In this document: positions 9,178-18,652 of the stretch, one piece after another
Layout of the letters: every line of letters begins with the position of its first letter
How positions within the stretch are numbered: position 1 is the first letter of the stretch
Assembly (NCBI GenBank): GCA_963668015.2
Contig: CAXXCR010000038.1
Span: forward strand, 62,001 to 126,000
Direction: 5' to 3'
Length of the DNA stretch: 64,000 nt
Origin: Ilyobacter_A sp963668015
GTDB taxonomy: Bacteria > Fusobacteriota > Fusobacteriia > Fusobacteriales > Fusobacteriaceae
The notes under the pieces: model-generated
Seen by the model: the letters and a program-made list of their open reading frames with translations, nothing else
Told to the model about the DNA's origin: nothing
Database searches by the model: none
Translations under genes and position numbers: made by a program

Positions 9178-10408
9178 TTAGGAATTGAATAAAGATAATT
9201 TTCCAAAGGCTAAAAATATACCGCTGATCAAATTTGAGAAAAAACTTTTAGCATACGGTTTTGGTTCTGCCAGTATAAAAAAATTGTCCGGCTCGTTGTT
9301 TCTTTTTTTTATAGTCTCAATTATAAATTCTCCTAGTTCTTTGGAAGAATTAGGTTTTTTGATATTTTTTATTGAGTGCCTGTATATTTTTTCCCTGTGA
9401 GTATTGGAAAGTAACTGAAAAACAGCTTCATCAATTGTAAAAGTAGGACTTATCTTTACAGCTGCTCCATTATTTTGAAGGAACTCTGCATTCCTGTTCT
9501 CTTGGCCCGGTATAGGGTCGATCAAAATTATAGGGATCTCTTTTGCGAGGCTCTCTGAAATTGTCAATCCTCCGGGCTTTGTGATTATGAAATTTGAAGG
9601 CGTCCATTAACATATCGATATTGTCTACATAGCCGTAATTGTAGATGATTTTTTCACTGTTGAATTTATCAATTTTTTCTTTTAATTTTTGGTTGCTTCC
9701 GCATACTGATATTATTTGAAAATCAAGATCGAGTTCATCCAGTTTATGTATCAGCCCCAATATATTCCCGTGACCTGTGCCACCACCCATCAAAAGTATA
9801 GTTGATCTATCTTTTAACCCAAGTAAAGTCCTAGCTTTAAAATAATTCACTTTTTTAGAAAATTTACTGTGTATGGGTATCCCTGTGGATCTTACTTTGC
9901 TTAGCGGGATGTTTTTTTTGGCAATTTGATTATCTAGCAGTTCGCAGGCAGTTATGTACCAATCTAAATTGGTATCTTCCCAGAAAGGATGTATGGTAAA
10001 ATCTGTTATTATCCCTATACTGGGTATATCAAGTTTTTTTTCATTCAAAGCAGTGATAATTTGAGCAGCAAAAACATGTGTGCACACTATTATGTCGGGT
10101 TGGTAGTTTTTTATATATGTAACCAGTTTTTGAGATAGTATAGAGTTGATTAGTTTAGATATAGAAAACTTGGTATTGTTTTTATCTTTCTTTTCAGCAA
10201 GACGGTATAAACGACCATAGAGTGACGGGGTAAATTTTGTAGAGATTGAATTTACTTTCGATATGGATTTACTAAGCGCCGGATTGATATATTCAAATGT
10301 ATCCAACATAGCGCAGTTTAAGCCCAGGCTCTCAAGATATGCTATGACAGATTTTGCAGCTGAATTATGTCCGTGGCCGGCAGTTACAGACAGAAATAAT
10401 GCCTTCAT
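9178..10408 (-). pseudogene. MGDG synthase/UgtP-like glycosyltransferase, frameshifted
   Basis: The N-terminal frame starts MKALFLSVTAGHGHNSAAKS, the acceptor-binding motif of processive diacylglycerol glycosyltransferases and GT28 relatives, and runs to about residue 270. The remainder continues in another frame from ITKPGGLTISESLA, the sugar-nucleotide site typical of this family. The frame changes close to 9600, where GACGCCTTCAAAT has one base too many to give the expected MDASNFIITKPGG. Family members move glucose or galactose from a UDP-sugar to diacylglycerol at the inner membrane. The frameshift may be a sequencing error; as assembled, the product is truncated before the donor site. 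Confidence 0.8.
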
Positions 10409-10476
10409 TTTTTAACACTTCCCATTCTAAAATATTACTTAAATATAATTCAAGTTGCTGCTTAGAATTATTGCGA

Positions 10477-10756
10477 TAAATTACTGATTTTATCTAAAAT
10501 ATTTTTTGGACACAGAGTTTCACAGAGCTTTAAAGCAAGAGTTACGCAGAGGAAACCATTAAATCAAAATCATCTTTTATCACAAATTACACTGATCTCA
10601 CTAATTACTAAAAACATAGAGAATTAAATGTTTGTACGTCATTCTCTGTGAAACTTATTCTTTTACTCCGTACCACTCTGTGGCCAAGATTTTGAATTTG
10701 TTTCCATTTGTGTGATTCGTGACCAAAAAAATTATGTCCTTACAAGAAATTCAATG
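10477..10756 (+). repeat. Modular intergenic repeat, copy B
   Basis: Aligns with copy A at both ends: it opens with ATAAATTACTGATTTTATC and TTTTTTGGACACAGAG, and closes with GATTCGTGACCAAAAAA and AAGAAATTCAAT. The middle differs from A but matches inverted copy D: CATCTTTTATCACAAATTAC and CTCACTAATTA. It fills most of 10409-10970 between the glycosyltransferase and the metal-sensor promoter; 10757-10970 shows nothing else. Confidence 0.75.
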
Positions 10757-10973
10757 TGTTATTACAGGTTGTAGCTTAGCTTAGATATACTGATATTTTA
10801 TCTTGAGTGTGGAAAATAATCAAACTATGATACAATTCATTTACAAGAATAGGTATTTGAAAGGGTGAAATCTTCTAAATGTTCTGATAAAGCTGGGATT
10901 ATGCTGTTAATATAGGGTAGAAACAGTTTATATTTTCCAGAGAGGAGATTGAGCAAAATATTCTCTAGTCGGC

Positions 10974-11002
10974 TTGAAAAAACTTGTAAAAGATGATATA
11001 TA
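10974..11002 (+). promoter_or_regulatory. Promoter of the metal-sensor gene
   Basis: TTGAAA at 10974, a 17-base spacer and TATATA at 10997 lie just upstream of the ArsR-family gene with its GAGGTGAGG ribosome-binding region. Confidence 0.5.
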
Positions 11003-11024
11003 GATAATAGAAGAGGTGAGGTCG

Positions 11025-11399
11025 TTGGGTAAAAACAGTAAAATAAACGATGATATTTGCAGCTGTAACCTTATACACCAAGATGTCGTTAACCGTGTAA
11101 AAGACGATATGTATGATGAAGAGCTACTGGAAGAAGTTGCAGGTTTTTTTAAGATATTTTCCGATAAAACCAGACTCAGAATAGTATCCCTGCTCTTGAA
11201 ACAGGAGATGTGTGTGTGTGATATAGCGCATGTGCTTAAAATGTCGCAGTCTTCCATATCCCATCAGCTTAGGGTTTTGAGGCAGTACAGAGTTGTAAAA
11301 AATAGAAGAGACGGGAAAGTGGTATATTACAGCTTAGACGATGAGCATGTAAAAAACATTCTGGACCAAGGTATAGAACATCACAGGCATACTACTTAA
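11025..11399 (+). CDS. ArsR/SmtB-family metal-sensing repressor, CadC-like
   Basis: Winged-helix repressor of about 124 residues. The alpha-3 metal motif reads EMCVCDIAHVL, close to the CadC/CmtR-type ELCVCDL, and an N-terminal CSC supplies further thiols, as in the CadC alpha3N site that senses Cd(II), Pb(II) or Zn(II). The C-terminus DEHVKNILDQGIEHHRH resembles the SmtB alpha-5 Zn site. A GTG at 11016 would add three residues; the TTG at 11025 fits better with GAGGTG six bases upstream. It precedes the exporter gene, whose promoter overlaps a matching inverted repeat, so it probably represses that gene and releases on metal binding. Confidence 0.9.
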   Translation: MGKNSKINDDICSCNLIHQDVVNRVKDDMYDEELLEEVAGFFKIFSDKTRLRIVSLLLKQEMCVCDIAHVLKMSQSSISHQLRVLRQYRVVKNRRDGKVVYYSLDDEHVKNILDQGIEHHRHTT

Positions 11400-11404
11400 A
11401 GTTT

Positions 11405-11427
11405 AGAGGGTTACCCCTCTATTTTTA
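11405..11427 (+). terminator. Terminator after the metal-sensor gene
   Basis: The stem AGAGGG/CCCTCT is followed by ATTTTTATTT, just after the stop at 11399. It separates the sensor and exporter transcripts. Confidence 0.65.
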
Positions 11428-11443
11428 TTTACAAACTTATTTA

Positions 11444-11499
11444 TTGACATAGGGAGTAAAAAATGGTATATATGAACATATGAACAAACTTTCATATGT
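11444..11499 (+). promoter_or_regulatory. Promoter and ArsR-family operator of the metal exporter
   Basis: TTGACA at 11444-11449, 17 bases, then TATATA at 11467-11472. Directly downstream lies a perfect 9-bp inverted repeat ACATATGAA/TTCATATGT (11476-11484 and 11491-11499) with a 6-base centre. Size, sequence and placement over the start site match operators of SmtB/CadC-type repressors, which block polymerase until metal binds. Confidence 0.8.
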
Positions 11500-11516
11500 G
11501 TAGAGGGGGAAAAGTT

Positions 11517-14075
11517 ATGAAAAAAGATTTTTATCTCAAAAATTTAAATTGTGCACACTGTGCAAATAAAATAGATGAAGCCCTGGGGAAATTTGAGGAA
11601 ATTGAAGAACACAAGCTTAATTTATTAAACAAAAAGCTCAGTTTTAATTTGTCGTCTAAGGGGAGTGCCGAAACAGTTGGCAGGGTCAAAAAACTTATAC
11701 AGGGTATAGAAGCTGCTGTGGAGATAGAAGATCTCAGCGAACACCAGGAGGTACAGGTGCAGCTGTATCTGAAAAATCTTGGATGTGCCCACTGTGCCAG
11801 TAAGATGGAGGAGGAAATACAGAATCTAGCTTCAGTTAGAGATTTCAGCCTCAGCTTTGTCAGCAAAAAAGCTAAATTTAAAGTGGAGAAAAAACAAAAA
11901 AGAGGCGTCCTTGATGAGATAGAGAGCATAGTCAAGGCCATTGAGCCGCAAGTAGAGGTAGAAGAGCTTAGCCTAAAATATAAGCCTTTAAATGTAAAAT
12001 TTGAAGGGTTAAACTGTGCAAGTTGTAGCTCTAAAATAGAGGAGAGGGTAAAAAATCTCGACGAGGTGTACCGGGGAGCGTATAATTTTACAAACGGCTT
12101 ATTCAAGTTAGAGTTGCATAAAAAAGTCGACGAACAACTGTTTTTAAAAAAGGTACAGGGTATAGTTGACGAATTGGAACCCGGTGTTGTGGCAAGCATA
12201 AAAGATGGACATAGAATAGAGAAAGAGCTCAGTTATGCAGAGGAGTTCTCTAAAAAAGAGCTTGTGTGTGCCCTCTCTGGGACATTTATATTTATACTTG
12301 CACTTGTATTTGATGCCGGTAAGTATATCAGCTTGACTATGTTTTTAACAGCTTATATGCTTGTTGGAGGGGACATAGTGTTAAAGGCGTTTAGAAAGGG
12401 AAGCAATCTTTTTGATGAAAACTTTCTTATGACAATTGCTACTTTTGGTGCATTTTTAATAGGTGAGTACCCGGAAGCAGTTGCAGTTATGCTATTTTAT
12501 AAGGTAGGGGAATATTTTCAGGAAAGGGCGCTTTCATCGTCCAGGAGATCCATAGAAAAATTAATGGATATAAAACCGGACTCAGCCAGCATAAAGGTAG
12601 ACGGAGAGCTGGTAAGCGTCTATCCGGAAGAGGTTGGAATAGGAGAGAAAATATATGTAAAAGCCGGAGAGAGGGTACCCCTTGATGGGATAATAGTCAG
12701 CGGATCGAGTTCTATCGATTCATCAGCTCTGACAGGGGAATCTGCCTTGCTTGACGTTGGAGTAGGAGATGAGGTGCTGAGCGGGTCTATAAATAAGAGA
12801 GGACTCTTAGAAGTAGAGGTAATGAAGCCTTTTTATGACTCCACAGTAGCAAAAATATTGGAACTGGTCGAAAACGCAGGTACTAGAAAAGCGAAAACTG
12901 AAAAATTTATCAGCAAATTTGCAAAGTACTACACTCCAGTGGTGGTCGCACTGGCATCTTTACTTGCCCTGATTCCGCCTATGCTTATACAGGGAGCAAG
13001 CTTTTCAGACTGGTTTTACAGGGCGCTTATATTCCTTGTAATCTCGTGCCCTTGTGCCTTGGTAATATCAATTCCACTGGCATTTTTTGGAGGTATAGGT
13101 AGTGCCTCGCATAACGGTATTTTAATAAAAGGCAGCAACTATCTGGAAGCCTTGAATAGCGTTAAAACTGTAGTGTTTGATAAAACAGGAACTCTTACAA
13201 AGGGAGTGTTCAGAGTAACGAAGGTAGTACCGGTAAATGACTGCAGCGAGGATGAAATATCCCGCATAGGAGCACATATAGAGAAACTTTCAAACCACCC
13301 CATAGCCAAATCAATAGTAGAGAGTTATGAAGGGCCTGTTGATATGTCCCTTGTAGAGGATTATGAGGAGGTAGAAGGTCACGGTATAAGGGCAAGCTTT
13401 GAAGGCATAAAAATTCTTGTTGGGAACCATAAATTAATGCAAAAGCATGGAGTTTCTCATAAGGTTCCGGACGAGATGGGGACAGTGGTGTACGTGGCCA
13501 GGGGTCATGAGTACTTGGGTTACATACTTATATCGGACGAAGTTAAAAAGGATTCAAAATCGACTGTGGAAAACTTAAAAAAACTGGGCATCAAGTCATA
13601 TATGTTAACCGGAGACAATGAATCGGTAGCTCGTAAAATAGGAGAGAAACTAGGTATAGACAAGATATATTCCAGCCTTCTGCCGCATGAAAAAGTGGAG
13701 TATTTTGAGAAGATAAAGAAAGAACAAAAGGGAAGTGTAATCTTCGTAGGAGATGGGATAAATGACGCTCCTGTACTTGCGAGAGCCGATATAGGAATAG
13801 CAATGGGGGCACTTGGGTCCGATGCTGCCATAGAAGCTGCCGACATAGTTTTTATGACAGATGAGCTGTCGAAATTAAATATAGCATTTAAGATAGCAGA
13901 AAAAACCCGGGAGATAGTAAGTCAAAACATTATATTTTCTTTGGCTATAAAACTTTTAGTACTTTCTTTGGGAGCGGCAGGTTTCGCTAATATGTGGGAA
14001 GCCGTATTTGCAGATGTAGGTGTAGCCTTTATAGCTGTTCTGAACTCAATGAGAGTACTTAAGATGAAAGTATAG
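11517..14075 (+). CDS. zntA: P1B-type heavy-metal-exporting ATPase (Zn/Cd/Pb)
   Basis: Exports soft divalent metals across the inner membrane using ATP. 852 residues. Three N-terminal heavy-metal-associated domains are visible with CxxC pairs at C12/C15, C89/C92 and C166/C169 (the first two CAHC, the third CASC). Membrane helices follow, then ALTGESALL (actuator), SCPCALVISIP (metal-site CPC), DKTGTLTKG (phosphorylated Asp) and GDGINDAPVLARADIG. The CPC plus the CadC-like neighbour point to Zn/Cd/Pb rather than Cu. The ATG at 11517 has AGAGGGGG seven bases upstream; an in-frame ATG at 11496 lies inside the operator and is rejected. Confidence 0.93.
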   Translation: MKKDFYLKNLNCAHCANKIDEALGKFEEIEEHKLNLLNKKLSFNLSSKGSAETVGRVKKLIQGIEAAVEIEDLSEHQEVQVQLYLKNLGCAHCASKMEEEIQNLASVRDFSLSFVSKKAKFKVEKKQKRGVLDEIESIVKAIEPQVEVEELSLKYKPLNVKFEGLNCASCSSKIEERVKNLDEVYRGAYNFTNGLFKLELHKKVDEQLFLKKVQGIVDELEPGVVASIKDGHRIEKELSYAEEFSKKELVCALSGTFIFILALVFDAGKYISLTMFLTAYMLVGGDIVLKAFRKGSNLFDENFLMTIATFGAFLIGEYPEAVAVMLFYKVGEYFQERALSSSRRSIEKLMDIKPDSASIKVDGELVSVYPEEVGIGEKIYVKAGERVPLDGIIVSGSSSIDSSALTGESALLDVGVGDEVLSGSINKRGLLEVEVMKPFYDSTVAKILELVENAGTRKAKTEKFISKFAKYYTPVVVALASLLALIPPMLIQGASFSDWFYRALIFLVISCPCALVISIPLAFFGGIGSASHNGILIKGSNYLEALNSVKTVVFDKTGTLTKGVFRVTKVVPVNDCSEDEISRIGAHIEKLSNHPIAKSIVESYEGPVDMSLVEDYEEVEGHGIRASFEGIKILVGNHKLMQKHGVSHKVPDEMGTVVYVARGHEYLGYILISDEVKKDSKSTVENLKKLGIKSYMLTGDNESVARKIGEKLGIDKIYSSLLPHEKVEYFEKIKKEQKGSVIFVGDGINDAPVLARADIGIAMGALGSDAAIEAADIVFMTDELSKLNIAFKIAEKTREIVSQNIIFSLAIKLLVLSLGAAGFANMWEAVFADVGVAFIAVLNSMRVLKMKV

Positions 14076-14077
14076 TG

Positions 14078-14115
14078 ACAATAAAAGTGCTGGCTTAAGC
14101 CAGCACTTTTATTGT
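14078..14115. terminator. Bidirectional terminator between zntA and suhB
   Basis: A perfect 38-base palindrome (ACAATAAAAGTGCTGGC arms around TTAA) lies between convergent stops and overlaps the last codons of suhB. Each arm ends in an A/T tract, so both strands carry a T-rich tail. Confidence 0.85.
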
Positions 14116-14891
14116 TCACAAGCATCGATTATATTTTTTAGTTTTTCTGAAATAATTTCATTGGCAGCGATTATGGAAATTTTACGGTCATCTCTAAAAT
14201 GAGTTACCTTACCTCCGGCCTCTTCTACCAATAGAATTCCAGCAGCGACATCCCATAAATTTAAGTTCATTTCCCAGTAACCGTCAATTAATGCGGCAGC
14301 CACGTAAGCTAAATCGAAAGCAGCAGCCCCCATTCTCCTGAGCCCTCTCAGTTCAGGCAGTATATTTGATACGTATTTGGTATTGTTCAACTCGCAGATA
14401 TTTTTGTCATAAGGGAAGCCTGTTGCAACTACGCATTGGTTCAGTTCGGTTTTATTGCTAATTGACAGTTTTTTTTCGTTAAAGTAGGCTCCGCCACCTT
14501 TTATCGCATAGAACATTTCATCTAGGTATGGAGCATAGATTAATCCCAAAACATTTTCTTCGTTGTATTGAAGAGCTATTGAGATCACAAATATGGGAAT
14601 TCCTTGGGCATAATTATTTGTTCCGTCTAAAGGGTCAACAACCCATAGATAATCAGATTCTTTATCATGTCTTCCGGTTTCTTCAGACAATATGGCATGA
14701 TCAGGGTACAGGCTGTTTATTTTCCCCAGAATTATACTTTCTGATTTTTCATCAATCTCAGTCACCAGGTCAGTAACAGTAGATTTTGTGTCTATAATCA
14801 GATCGCTTCTTCTGAAGTTTTCTCTTTGAAGCTTTCCAACTTCTAAAGCCCAAATTTTTACATTTTCTAAAACTTCATTTAAATTTATCAT
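14109..14891 (-). CDS. suhB: Inositol-1-monophosphatase family protein
   Basis: 260 residues, Mg-dependent phosphatase fold. Motif WVVDPLDGTNNYAQG near residue 85 and WDVAAGILLVEEAGGKVT near residue 215 are the two metal/substrate signatures; EET near residue 70 supplies another metal ligand. Family members hydrolyse inositol-1-phosphate and related sugar phosphates, and some (SuhB) also act in transcription complexes; the substrate cannot be told here. It starts 22 bases after the SDR stop and is probably co-transcribed with it. An AGG-rich site precedes ATG. Confidence 0.9.
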   Translation of the reverse strand: MINLNEVLENVKIWALEVGKLQRENFRRSDLIIDTKSTVTDLVTEIDEKSESIILGKINSLYPDHAILSEETGRHDKESDYLWVVDPLDGTNNYAQGIPIFVISIALQYNEENVLGLIYAPYLDEMFYAIKGGGAYFNEKKLSISNKTELNQCVVATGFPYDKNICELNNTKYVSNILPELRGLRRMGAAAFDLAYVAAALIDGYWEMNLNLWDVAAGILLVEEAGGKVTHFRDDRKISIIAANEIISEKLKNIIDACEQ

Positions 14892-14913
14892 AAAAGGCCT
14901 CCTAAAATTTTAA

Positions 14914-15648
14914 TTACAGCAGATCGTTTATATGCAGTATTTCCCCATTTTTAATCGGTTTTTCCAGACAACTTAATATTACTCTTGCAGCTTCTAAAGG
15001 CTGCCTGACTATACCCTCTCTCTTCGCATCAATAAAAATTTTTTTATTCTCAAAACTTGCATTATCTGCTTCTCTAAGCTTTTTTTGCATGTCAGTCTCT
15101 ATCATACCGGGTGAAATGGCAATAATTTTAGCTGGGTATTTTTTGTTTTTCTGTTCATCTGCAACCACCCTTGTAAGCATATTAAGACTGGATTTTGTAG
15201 AGCAGTAGAGAGACAGCCCGGAGATCACCCTGGAGGCGGCTCCTGAACTTATATTAATTATATTTTTTTTAACATCTATGTCATTATATCTTTTTAAGAA
15301 CTCGCTTATGAGTATGCTCGGAGAGCTGAAGTTAAGGTTGACCACTTTCTTTATATCTTGAGGCGAGGAAGCGCTTATATCGCCAATTGCTCCTGTGCTG
15401 GCAGCGTTATTTATAAGGGTGATGCTCACAGCATCTTCTAAATTAATATTGGAAAACAGTATCCCCAATTTACCAGAAAGCTCATCTATGCTGCTAAGAT
15501 CGATTGGTATCCATTTAACGTTGTCGTTAAGCAGTGCTTCATCAAATGACCTGGATACGGCAATGATTTTCTCGTTTTCATTGTTTAATAATTCTAAAAA
15601 ACTTTTTCCAAGCCCCTTGGAAGCCCCTGTGATAATATAATACCTCAT
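14914..15648 (-). CDS. Short-chain dehydrogenase/reductase, sepiapterin-reductase-like
   Basis: 244 residues of the Rossmann SDR fold. The cofactor motif TGASKGLG is at residues 7-14, INNAAS near residue 80, the catalytic Ser in INISSGAAS near 137, and YCSTK (Tyr and Lys) near 150. Overall it resembles the sepiapterin reductase/benzil reductase (YueD-like) group, which uses NADPH; the substrate is unknown. It lies directly upstream of suhB on the same strand. Confidence 0.85.
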   Translation of the reverse strand: MRYYIITGASKGLGKSFLELLNNENEKIIAVSRSFDEALLNDNVKWIPIDLSSIDELSGKLGILFSNINLEDAVSITLINNAASTGAIGDISASSPQDIKKVVNLNFSSPSILISEFLKRYNDIDVKKNIINISSGAASRVISGLSLYCSTKSSLNMLTRVVADEQKNKKYPAKIIAISPGMIETDMQKKLREADNASFENKKIFIDAKREGIVRQPLEAARVILSCLEKPIKNGEILHINDLL

Positions 15649-15702
15649 AGTAACACCCCCTAATTATTAAATTATAAAACATTTTATGTGCTTTGTAAAA
15701 TA

Positions 15703-15723
15703 AAAAAGCCCAGAGGGCTTTTT
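15703..15723 (-). terminator. Terminator after uraA
   Basis: AAAAAGCCC AGA GGGCTTTTT lies just downstream of the uraA stop, with a T-rich tail on the minus strand. Confidence 0.85.
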
Positions 15724-15728
15724 CTGTT

Positions 15729-16956
15729 TTATATGTTTTGAGGCAGAAATTTATTTAGTAGAACACCTATAAGAGCAGCAATTGCAAGTCCGGAAATTGA
15801 AACGGTTTTCCAGATTGCTATATTGTCTATTGCGATTCCGAAAACGAATATAAGTGAAGCTATAATCAGGTTTCTGGAATGCCCGAAGTCTAGTTCTGCT
15901 TCTATAAGAGTTCTAACTCCAACACTTGCAATCATACCAAATAGAAGTACTGATACCCCTCCCATTACAGGAACAGGAATAGTTTGAAGTATTGCACCGA
16001 ATTTTCCAATAAGGCTAAGTGCAATTGCATATACGGCAGCTATTCTTAAAACACTTGGATCATAAACCTTAGTGACTGCAAGTACTCCCGTGTTTTCTCC
16101 GTAAGTAGTATTAGCAGGTCCACCTAAAAATCCGGCAGTTAAAGTAGCGACACCGTCACCAAGCATAGTTCTGTGGATTCCTGGGTTTTTGAAGAAGTCT
16201 TTTCCTACTACAGCTCCATTTGTAGTTATATCCCCGATATGTTCTATGAAAACAACAAGGGCTATCGGAGCAATTGCAAGTATTCCTGTGAATGTAAAAT
16301 CAGGCAGCGTTAAAAGATCTTTCATAGCATCAGCAGATAAACCTATCCATCCAGCAGACTTGATGGCATCGAAATTAACCATTCCAAAAGGGATTGAAAC
16401 AAGGTATCCAAGTGTAACCGATATCAATATAGGTACAAGTCTGAAGAATGATTTTTCCAAAACGGAAATAAGTATCATTGATATTATTACAACAGAGGCT
16501 ATTGCAAAGGCTTTTTAAATCAAATTGGTTGTTGGAGTACCCGATCATACTAAGAGCCACTGGACTAAGTCTAAGACCGATAACCATTATGATTGGCCCT
16601 GTAACAATAGGCGGGAAAAATGATTTTATTTTTTCTACTCCGAATATTTGGATTAATATGGACATTAAAATATAAACTAATCCAGCTCCTATTACCCCTG
16701 CTTTTACAGAAGCGATACCTTCATCTTTTAAAACAAGTGAGATGGCACCTATAAATGCAAAACTGGATCCTAAAAACACCGGTACGATCTTTTTAGTGCA
16801 ATAGTGGAAAAGTATAGTCCCTATACCAGCTGAAAGTAGTGCTATAGAAGGATTCAGTCCAGTTAGAAAAGGTACCAGAACAGTCGCTCCAAACATAGCT
16901 AATACATGCTGAAGACCTAGTAAATACTTGGTTTTAGTATCTAAATTCTGAGTCAT
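15729..16956 (-). pseudogene. uraA: Uracil permease (NCS2 family), frameshifted
   Basis: Together two frames encode a full NCS2 uracil:H+ symporter of about 408 residues. The N-terminal part has GLQHVLAMFGATVLVPF and PPIVTGPIIMVIGLRLSP; the C-terminal part has the transport-domain segments PIALVVFIEHIGDI (substrate Glu region), GGPANTTYGENTGVLAVT and PVMGGVSVLLFGMI. The frame breaks at a run of five T on the plus strand (16512-16516): one base fewer joins NNQFDLK to AFAIASVV. Start ATG has AAGGAGG upstream. As assembled the product is cut after about 145 family residues; the indel may be a sequencing error. Confidence 0.88.
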
Positions 16957-17008
16957 TAATTTATTCCTCCTTAAAAAATATTAATTTTATAATTTTTTCA
17001 AAAAAAAT

Positions 17009-17037
17009 GGGCTAAATACCGACTAGGTACTTACCCC
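17009..17037 (-). terminator. Terminator after the thioesterase gene
   Basis: A 12-bp stem with one mismatch (GGGGTAAGTACC with GGTATTTAGCCC) overlaps the thioesterase stop and is followed by a run of T on the minus strand, separating it from uraA. Confidence 0.7.
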
Positions 17038-17409
17038 TTAAGCTTGCTTAAGAACTTTTTTTCATTGACGATGAATCTGATGTGTTCTGCCGTTCCTACA
17101 ACGTCTCCCTTTGAAGTGGCAGTGATATCAAAGAATAATTTTTTACCGTCTATTTTAGTGAGTGTTGCATCACATTCAACAGTATCTCCGACTAAGTTTG
17201 CCTTTAAATGTTTCATGTTTACAGAAATACCAACAGTTGTATCTCCCTCATCTAATACAGTTTGAACACATTGAAATGCAGTGTTTTCCATGAATGCAAT
17301 CAATGATGGGGTAGAAAAAAACCTCTAAAGCTCCAGACGCTACTTTTGCCGCAGTTTCGCTGGCGTCTACTATTTTTATTAACTTAAAATTTAAACCCTC
17401 TTTAAGCAT
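17031..17409 (-). pseudogene. FlK-like hotdog-fold thioesterase, frameshifted
   Basis: The complete protein would have about 125 residues: MLKEGLNFKLIKIVDASETA, then, after a frame change, TPSLIAFMENTAFQCVQ and the conserved TVGISVNMKHLKAN. This matches the fluoroacetyl-CoA thioesterase-like family, where the Thr and Glu of TP..IAFME are near the active site. The break is a run of seven A on the plus strand (17315-17321); six would restore the frame. The start at 17409 has AGGAGG six to seven bases upstream. The physiological acyl-CoA substrate is unknown. Confidence 0.8.
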
Positions 17410-17508
17410 GGCCTACCTCCTATGAATTGAATTTATCCAAAAGATTTTACTACATATGTTTGTTAATGTCAAGGACAATCAGCTTAAATCCTGTTTGTGA
17501 ATCAAAAA

Positions 17509-18207
17509 TTATAGACCCTGTTTTCCTTTTAGCAAGACGTTCTCTATATTAAGATTTTTATTCAAAATGAGCACGTCGGATCCATACCCTCTTTTATTAA
17601 ACCTTTTTCAGGGTATATGTTAAGTGCCTTTGCCGGATTAATAGTGAGGGGTTTTAGGGCAGCTTCCAAACTCAAGTTTTCCTGAAAGGCGAGTTTTTTG
17701 AACTTGTTTAAATTGTCGTCAAACTTTGAAACTTTCATATATAGAAGCCTGCCCTCTTCATCATAAAACGGTTTGCTGCCATTTCCATTAGAGCTGAATG
17801 TTATCTGTTCAAGAGGAATGCGGACTCTAAAGCTTGGATAAGTGCATTGCTGGCTGGGAACTCCTCTATTTTTGTTGTGAAGTCTATACATCCGCCGAGT
17901 TTTCCAAATTTAATTGCATCTTCTAAAACTCTTCTGTTTAGATGAGTTGGCAAAAAATGCCTTATTGGAATTTCAGAATTTTCCAGGACTTGGAAAATTT
18001 TGGAGAGTGCATCTTTACCGTTTCCTATATGTATGGCCATCCTTCCGCCTTTGCCTGAAAGCAGACTCCCTGCCTCAGCTGACTGATAATTCTTTTTCTA
18101 GATCAATATTATCAGAAATCTTTGAAATTTTTCCTGCACAGATTAATACATTTTTTTCCCATATAATCAGGGGTGTAGAGTTCCCAGTTTTTTAGTAATG
18201 TAAATAT
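17509..18207 (-). pseudogene. iadA: Isoaspartyl dipeptidase remnant
   Basis: Fragments in all three reverse frames align in order to beta-aspartyl dipeptidase. The N-terminus is LYTPDYMGKK..VLICAGKIS; a central portion of more than 100 residues is missing; then GSLLSGKGGRMAIHIGNGKD, IRHFLPTHLNR, FSSNGNGSKPFYDE, SLEAALKPLTINPAKAL and DVLILNKNLNIENVLLKGK. An AGGAGG lies six bases before ATA TTT ACA TTA, where ATG would be expected, so the start codon is lost as well. Internal deletion, lost start and several indels show genuine decay rather than a read error. Confidence 0.85.
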
Positions 18208-18250
18208 TTATATCCTCCTTATGGATGTTTAGTTTATGTAAAAATTCTAT

Positions 18251-18275
18251 ATAAAAAAGGAGGCCTAGACCTCCT
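18251..18275 (-). terminator. Terminator after the small membrane protein gene
   Basis: AGGAGG CCTAGA CCTCCT, followed on the minus strand by six T, lies about 60 bases downstream of the stop at 18336. Confidence 0.65.
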
Positions 18276-18335
18276 CAACTTTATTATGCCCTGAAGTTAT
18301 CTTGTCTCTGTTTTTCAGAATGCTGTAGTCAAATA

Positions 18336-18536
18336 TCAAAATGTAATTGAAAAGAAATCAAATAGCCTCTTCATAATTCCTTTTTTCTTAATGGATCTAT
18401 CATGCATTCTAAATGCAAATTCCAAAATGTCTAAGACATATTTATCATCTTTTTCATCAGGTGTGAATACTAAAATAGCTTCAGTGTAGAAAACTAGTAT
18501 AATTGCTGCGATAATTACCAGGAACAAAATACTCAT
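18336..18536 (-). CDS. Small single-span membrane protein, unknown function
   Basis: 66 residues. The first 24 or so (MSILFLVIIAAIILVFYTEA) form one hydrophobic helix; the rest is charged, with a DEKDDKYVLDILEFAF stretch and a basic RSIKKKGIMKRLF end, probably cytoplasmic. The ATG at 18536 is chosen because GGCGGGGTGA lies about seven bases upstream; a GTG at 18545 would add three residues. It lies between the iadA remnant and thiN and has its own terminator. I recognise no family. Confidence 0.6.
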   Translation of the reverse strand: MSILFLVIIAAIILVFYTEAILVFTPDEKDDKYVLDILEFAFRMHDRSIKKKGIMKRLFDFFSITF

Positions 18537-18620
18537 AAGAATCACCCCGCCTAGGAAGAAATAATATATTTAAGTTTACCTCTTAAAAGTATTATACACC
18601 CAAAAAAATAAATTCCTATA

Positions 18621-18652
18621 AAAAAATGGTAATAAAATTTATTTTATTACCA
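18621..18652 (-). terminator. Terminator at the end of thiN
   Basis: A 12-bp stem TGGTAATAAAAT/ATTTTATTACCA (18627-18638, 18641-18652) overlaps the thiN stop and is followed by six T on the minus strand. Confidence 0.8.

Noticed and set aside
8691..10756. CRISPR array from the recurring CACAGAG boxes
   Set aside because: Spacing and box order are irregular, repeats are short and in both orientations, and there are no cas genes.
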